Source: Patescibacteria group bacterium (GTDB lineage Bacteria > Patescibacteriota > Minisyncoccia > Phycocordibacterales > UBA2100). From it: a stretch of 9,373 bases of DNA. Below the pieces are notes generated by a model. It searched no databases. It was not told the DNA's origin and saw nothing but the letters and a program-made list of their open reading frames with translations. Within the stretch, counting starts at the first letter, position 1, and each line of letters starts with the position of its first letter. Where the stretch lies: positions 1 to 9,373 of the forward strand of contig WFWP01000065.1 in the NCBI GenBank assembly GCA_015491055.1, given 5' to 3'. Shown here piece after piece: positions 6,227-9,373 of this stretch. The position numbers and the translations under genes were made by a program.

Positions 6227-6300
6227 GGGCCAGTAGCTCAGTTGGCTAGAGCGCCTCGTTTGCACCGAGGAGGCCGGGGGTTCGAATCCTCTCTGGTCCA
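6227..6300 (+). tRNA. trnA: tRNA-Ala (anticodon TGC)
   Basis: The acceptor stem GGGCCAG (6227-6233) pairs with CTGGTCC (6293-6299). The single G-T pair falls at position 3:70, the classic identity element for alanyl-tRNA synthetase. The D arm is TAGCTCAGTTGGCTAGAGC. The anticodon stem CCTCG/CGAGG encloses TTTGCAC, with anticodon TGC at 6261-6263. The T loop is TTCGAAT and the discriminator is A6300. The 3' CCA is not encoded (CATAA follows). Confidence 0.96.
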
Positions 6301-6378
6301 CATAATTGTGCTTATATTGCAAAATTGCGCATAATCTTTGACTGTGATGACCTGCGTGTGCCCATGGTTGTTAAATAG

Positions 6379-6387
6379 TGGTATATT
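6379..6387 (+). promoter_or_regulatory. Possible extended -10 promoter of tsaD
   Basis: TG-G-TATATT matches the extended -10 form with five of six hexamer bases. A start near 6394 would leave a leader of about 26 bases. An AT-rich stretch closer to the ATG (TTAATTAT, 6406-6413) could instead give a leaderless start. No ribosome binding site is seen before 6420. Confidence 0.4.
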
Positions 6388-6419
6388 AAAAGTGAAAATA
6401 ACGGGTTAATTATTTATAA

Positions 6420-7535
6420 ATGAAATTATTATCAATTGAGACCAGTTGTGATGAGACCGGAATAAGTATAATAGACGCGAATGGTTATTTTGAAGATAAT
6501 ACGCTGAATTTTACTGTTCTTGCGAACACGTTAGCTTCGCAGGCAAACATGCATGCGGAATATGGCGGAGTGTATCCGGCGCTTGCAAAAAGGGAACACA
6601 TAAAGGCGTTGCCGCTTCTTTGTGAACGGGCTTTTTTTGACGCAAAACGAAACGCTTCCCATGACAATATTGAGCTTGACGCAATTTCGGTAACTTACGG
6701 TCCTGGGTTGGAACCGGCATTATGGACCGGTGTGAATTTTGCAAAAGATTTATCGAAAAAATTTGATATCCCGATTGTTCCTGTAAATCATATGGAGGGG
6801 CATATATTTTCGGCGGTTATCAAAGAACATGAAAATACACCATTTCATTTTTCGGCTCATAAATTGAAATATCCGTCCATGGCATTATTGATATCCGGAG
6901 GTCATACGGAGCTGATATTGATTGAGGGACCCTTTAAATATAAATACATCGGAGGCACGCTTGATGATGCGGTGGGAGAAGCGTTTGACAAAGTAGCGCG
7001 CATGTTGGGATTGGGTTATCCCGGCGGACCTTTGATCAGTAAATTGGCTGAAAAAGCGCGTTTGTCGGGAAATGGTTATAATATCAAGCCGTTGCCGAGA
7101 CCCATGTTGAATTCCGGAGATTTCAATTTTTCATTTTCAGGGTTAAAAACCGCGGTTCTTTATCAGATAAAAGCGTTTGAGAAAGAATATGGAAAGACGA
7201 TGCCTGATGATATCGTGGAATCTATTGCGCTGGAATTTGAAAATGCTGTTGCGGATGTGCTTGCGAAGAAAACCGTGTCGGCACTTCGCGAATTTCATGC
7301 CGAAAGTTTGATTATTGCAGGCGGCGTATCGGCAAACAGATATGTTTGTGACACAATACGAAGAAATGTGCATGAACACATCAATGAATTTTTCTCGGAC
7401 GTCTTGACACCAAGACCGGATTTAACCGGTGACAACGCTTTAATGATAGCGGTGGCGGGATATTGCAGAGCGACAAGAGGCGAATACGCAAAATCAGTTG
7501 ATGAAATTAACGCGAAGGGCACATTGAAGTTATAA
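6420..7535 (+). CDS. tsaD: tRNA N6-adenosine threonylcarbamoyltransferase (TsaD)
   Basis: TsaD (Kae1/YgjD family) transfers the threonylcarbamoyl group to A37 of ANN-decoding tRNAs, working with TsaB, TsaE and the product of TsaC/TsaC2; none of these partners is in the window. The 371-residue product starts with the ASKHA motif LSIETSCDET (4-13). It then has HAEYGGVYPALAKREHI (45-61) and YGPGLEPALWTG (93-104). The metal-binding HMEGH has H124 and H128. It continues with LLISGGHTEL (156-165), the GGTLDDAVGEAFDKVARMLG run (178-197), FSFSGLKTA (237-245), AGGVSANR (300-307) and TGDNALMIA (336-344), with D338 as the third metal ligand. It is a little longer than E. coli TsaD (about 337) because of small insertions near residues 22-36 and 136-151. 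All key residues are present. Confidence 0.96.
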   Translation: MKLLSIETSCDETGISIIDANGYFEDNTLNFTVLANTLASQANMHAEYGGVYPALAKREHIKALPLLCERAFFDAKRNASHDNIELDAISVTYGPGLEPALWTGVNFAKDLSKKFDIPIVPVNHMEGHIFSAVIKEHENTPFHFSAHKLKYPSMALLISGGHTELILIEGPFKYKYIGGTLDDAVGEAFDKVARMLGLGYPGGPLISKLAEKARLSGNGYNIKPLPRPMLNSGDFNFSFSGLKTAVLYQIKAFEKEYGKTMPDDIVESIALEFENAVADVLAKKTVSALREFHAESLIIAGGVSANRYVCDTIRRNVHEHINEFFSDVLTPRPDLTGDNALMIAVAGYCRATRGEYAKSVDEINAKGTLKL

Positions 7536-7604
7536 ACGGTTGAAAATAAGAACGGTTCCAAATTATTCTGGACTTTGTTTGATATATGTGCATAATTAAG
7601 CGAA

Positions 7605-7627
7605 TTAACAAGCAACTTGCCTGTTAA
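7605..7627 (+). terminator. Near-perfect 23-base palindrome after tsaD, possible weak terminator
   Basis: Arms of 11 bases around a central C (TTAACAAGCAA and TTGCCTGTTAA) match except for one A-C mismatch. A TTTTT run (7636-7640) follows eight bases later, so this may be a weak intrinsic terminator for tsaD. The low GC content and the gap before the T-run argue against an efficient one. An operator for the downstream zinc-ribbon gene is the alternative. Confidence 0.35.
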
Positions 7628-7668
7628 AGCATGAGATTTTTATTGTGCAAACAAGGGCGGGAATATAG

Positions 7669-7674
7669 CATAAT
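7669..7674 (+). promoter_or_regulatory. Possible -10 box of the zinc-ribbon gene
   Basis: CATAAT (five of six) ends nine bases before the ATG at 7684, so the transcript would have at most about three leader bases. No convincing -35 at normal spacing is visible. Confidence 0.35.
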
Positions 7675-7683
7675 TTATTTTTT

Positions 7684-7983
7684 ATGGATAATAACAATTC
7701 CGGCGAGAGCAATCGCCAAATGTACGACAATAACGGTAAAGGTTGGACTTGTTGCGATTGCCAAGGAAGTATAGACAAATTACCTTTTGAGCCGCATAGT
7801 GATTCAAATTTGAGATGTTTTGATTGTCATAAAAAATTTTACCCGGTTTCAAAGGATAGGAGAATGTATGATAATGATGGAAAAGGTTGGACTTGTTGCG
7901 AGTGCGGAGGAAATATAGACAAATTGCCGTTTAATCCTCGCGGTACCGACAATTTGAGGTGTAGTGATTGTTTTAATAGGTAA
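7684..7983 (+). CDS. Small tandem zinc-ribbon protein (two CxxC-x18-CxxC repeats), function unknown
   Basis: This 99-residue protein consists almost wholly of two copies of one zinc-ribbon unit, 48 residues apart. Copy 1 has C23-x2-C26 and C45-x2-C48; copy 2 has C71-x2-C74 and C93-x2-C96. Each pair is separated by exactly 18 residues, so each copy should bind one zinc. Both copies share MYDN-GKGWTCC-C-G-IDKLPF-P, then NLRC-DC. Each first knuckle has an extra Cys (C24, C72). The only non-repeat part is a polar N-terminus of about 11 residues (MDNNNSGESNR). There is no signal peptide or membrane segment, so it is probably cytoplasmic. Ribbons with an 'I-x-x-LPF-x-P' core recur in small proteins of Patescibacteria, to my knowledge without an assigned role; nucleic-acid or protein binding is a guess. 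It is flanked by tsaD and a flavoprotein gene, neither of which suggests a function. Confidence 0.85.
   Translation: MDNNNSGESNRQMYDNNGKGWTCCDCQGSIDKLPFEPHSDSNLRCFDCHKKFYPVSKDRRMYDNDGKGWTCCECGGNIDKLPFNPRGTDNLRCSDCFNR
7717..7983 (+). repeat. In-gene tandem duplication, 144-bp period
   Basis: The two zinc-ribbon units are also alike at DNA level. A 20-base identical run, AAAGGTTGGACTTGTTGCGA, occurs at 7738-7757 and 7882-7901, exactly 144 bases apart. The second copy ends at the stop codon after the final CxxC. The sharing at silent positions suggests either a fairly recent duplication or gene conversion between the halves. Confidence 0.75.
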
Positions 7984-8021
7984 CCTGCCCGATTAACATT
8001 CGTTGTTTTACATACAAAACA

Positions 8022-9329
8022 ATGAACAAAAGCAAAACATATTTGAATGAAGATTATGATGTCGTGGTGGTTGGAGGAGGACCCGCGGGATTGATGGCCG
8101 CCGGGATTGCCGCCGGGTCCGGCGCGCGCGTGCTAATTGTGGAAAAAAACGGAGAACTTGGAAAAAAATTATCAATTACCGGTGGAGGGCGTTGCAATAT
8201 TACAAATGCAGAAACGGATATACACAAATTCCTTCAAAATTATGGTGATGCCAAGAAGTTTTTGTATTCTCCGTTTTCAAAATTTGGTGTTACAGACACA
8301 TTTATTTTTTTTGATAAACTGGGATTACCTTTGGTTGTGGAAGCGCGAAAGCGCGCATTTCCAAAAACGCAAAATGCGAAAGACGTAACGCGCGCAATGA
8401 TTAATTTCGCAAAGAAGAATAATGTTGAGTTTCGGTTAAACACTGTCTTGAAAAGATTTTTAATGGAATCGCAAGCTGACGCGCAAGATAAAATAATCGC
8501 AATAGAAACAAATTCGGGTAAGATATATGCGAAACATTTTGTCATGGCTACCGGAGGTGTGTCCGCGCCTGAAACCGGATCTGACGGCTCTGGTTTTCAG
8601 GTGCTCAAAAATGCGGGATATACGATACACAAGCCAACCCCTAATCTTGTGCCTCTAAGCAGCAATGCAAAGTGGGTGCGCAGACTGGCGGGTGTATCTC
8701 CGAGTTTTATGACTGCGCGATTTAAACAATATGGTAGAACACATTTTAAAAAGACCGGTAAAATTCTATTTACGCATTTCGGTTTGTCCGGACCTTTGAT
8801 AATAAACTCTTCTTCGCATGTTGCCGATATGTTGAAAAACGGACCTGTTACCGTGTCAATAGACTTGTTTCCGGATACGGATCATGCTATGTTGGATAAA
8901 AGATTGGTGAAACTTTTGGACAAGCATAAAAATAAATTATTGAAGAATATCCTACCTGAATTGGTTGGGAAAAAGCTTTCGGACGAATTGATTTTTCTTT
9001 CCGGTTTGCAACAAGAAATCTTTGCTCATAGTCTTACAAAAGAGGCTCGTAAAAAATTGATACACATTATGAAAGATTTGCAAGTTCCAATATCGGGAAC
9101 CATGGGCATGGATAGAGCGATAATAGCTGACGGAGGTGTTGATCTTTCTGAAATAGATTTTAAGACCATGCAATCCAAATTGCATCCGAATATGCATATT
9201 GTCGGAGATATGTTGCATATCAATAGACCTTCCGGAGGATATTCGCTTCAACTCTGCTGGACCACGGGATTCGTTGCGGGAAAACATATTGCGGATAAAT
9301 ATGAGGGGGGATGGTTGAGCATTTCGTAG
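8022..9329 (+). CDS. HI0933/COG2081-family FAD-dependent oxidoreductase (flavoprotein)
   Basis: This belongs to the HI0933-like (YhiN/BaiN-related) flavoprotein family; the physiological substrate of most members is unknown. The 435-residue product is full length. The N-terminal Rossmann fold shows VVVVGGGPAGLMAAGIAAGSG (14-34), with acidic E41 after the second strand to hold the FAD ribose. The family signature GKKLSITGGGRCNITN lies at 47-62. The mid-protein signature GKILFTHFGLSGPLIIN and, near the C-terminus, the FAD-closing motif GGYSLQLCWTTGFVAG (about 405-420) are also present. It has no membrane segment and is probably cytoplasmic. The start is set by the conserved Rossmann strand, which begins about 12 residues in. 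It lies 38 bases after the zinc-ribbon gene without a terminator, so the two may be co-transcribed; a weak -10-like TACATA (8009-8014) sits seven bases before the ATG. A role in redox chemistry is certain only at family level. Confidence 0.93.
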   Translation: MNKSKTYLNEDYDVVVVGGGPAGLMAAGIAAGSGARVLIVEKNGELGKKLSITGGGRCNITNAETDIHKFLQNYGDAKKFLYSPFSKFGVTDTFIFFDKLGLPLVVEARKRAFPKTQNAKDVTRAMINFAKKNNVEFRLNTVLKRFLMESQADAQDKIIAIETNSGKIYAKHFVMATGGVSAPETGSDGSGFQVLKNAGYTIHKPTPNLVPLSSNAKWVRRLAGVSPSFMTARFKQYGRTHFKKTGKILFTHFGLSGPLIINSSSHVADMLKNGPVTVSIDLFPDTDHAMLDKRLVKLLDKHKNKLLKNILPELVGKKLSDELIFLSGLQQEIFAHSLTKEARKKLIHIMKDLQVPISGTMGMDRAIIADGGVDLSEIDFKTMQSKLHPNMHIVGDMLHINRPSGGYSLQLCWTTGFVAGKHIADKYEGGWLSIS

Positions 9330-9373
9330 AGTTTCTGTGAAAAATGACTGAAATATCTTGCGCGCCCTCCGGG
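9330..9373. other. Window end after the flavoprotein gene; nothing recognised
   Basis: These 44 bases hold no hairpin with a T-run, tRNA fragment or clear start of another gene. The last bases turn GC-rich. Confidence 0.5.

Noticed and set aside
6101..6334. A 77-codon plus-strand frame across the ddl end and tRNA-Ala
   Set aside because: It contains the whole tRNA-Ala gene, and its peptide 'VAQLARAPRLHRGGRGFES' is the familiar false translation of a tRNA.
1..9373. Mobile elements, CRISPR arrays, toxin-antitoxin pairs, phage or defence genes
   Set aside because: No transposase, integrase, regular spaced repeats, terminal inverted repeats or known defence domains were found; every large frame is a recognised housekeeping gene or a shadow of one.

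Overview
The window is housekeeping chromosome from a small-genome bacterium, most likely a member of the Candidate Phyla Radiation (Patescibacteria, probably Parcubacteria/Paceibacteria). This is inferred from four things: moderately AT-rich sequence; almost no Shine-Dalgarno motifs before the starts; a TsaD of the 'GPGLEPALWTG' type; and a small zinc-ribbon protein with the 'I-x-x-LPF-x-P' core that I associate with these bacteria. No database was searched. All genes read on the + strand. TAA, TAG and TGA all occur as stops, so the standard bacterial code fits.

Layout. Positions 1-223 are a leader with no firm gene. scpB (224-751, chromosome segregation) overlaps a D-Ala-D-Ala carboxypeptidase-like gene (735-1661). 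mraY (1669-2736, lipid I synthesis) follows, with its own near-consensus promoter buried in the end of the preceding gene. A 149-base intergenic region packed with inverted repeats and a perfect-consensus promoter leads into groES (2886-3164) and groEL (3240-4886), which end at a strong hairpin terminator. Then come tRNA-Trp(CCA) (4974-5046), ddl (5158-6165, D-Ala-D-Ala ligase), tRNA-Ala(TGC) (6227-6300), tsaD (6420-7535, t6A modification of tRNA), a 99-residue tandem zinc-ribbon protein (7684-7983), and an HI0933/COG2081-type flavoprotein (8022-9329).

How they fit together. Ddl makes the D-Ala-D-Ala end of the peptidoglycan stem peptide, MraY puts the finished muropeptide on its lipid carrier, and the carboxypeptidase trims the same D-Ala-D-Ala end, so three genes serve wall synthesis although they are not in one mur cluster. 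GroES/GroEL fold proteins. TsaD and the two tRNAs serve translation.

Points worth a second look are the groESL control region (several nested dyads and no CIRCE), an MraY with replaced catalytic aspartates, and promoters placed 6-9 bases before start codons, which suggests leaderless mRNAs. I see no mobile element, CRISPR array, phage gene or defence system, and no convincing undescribed multi-gene system.
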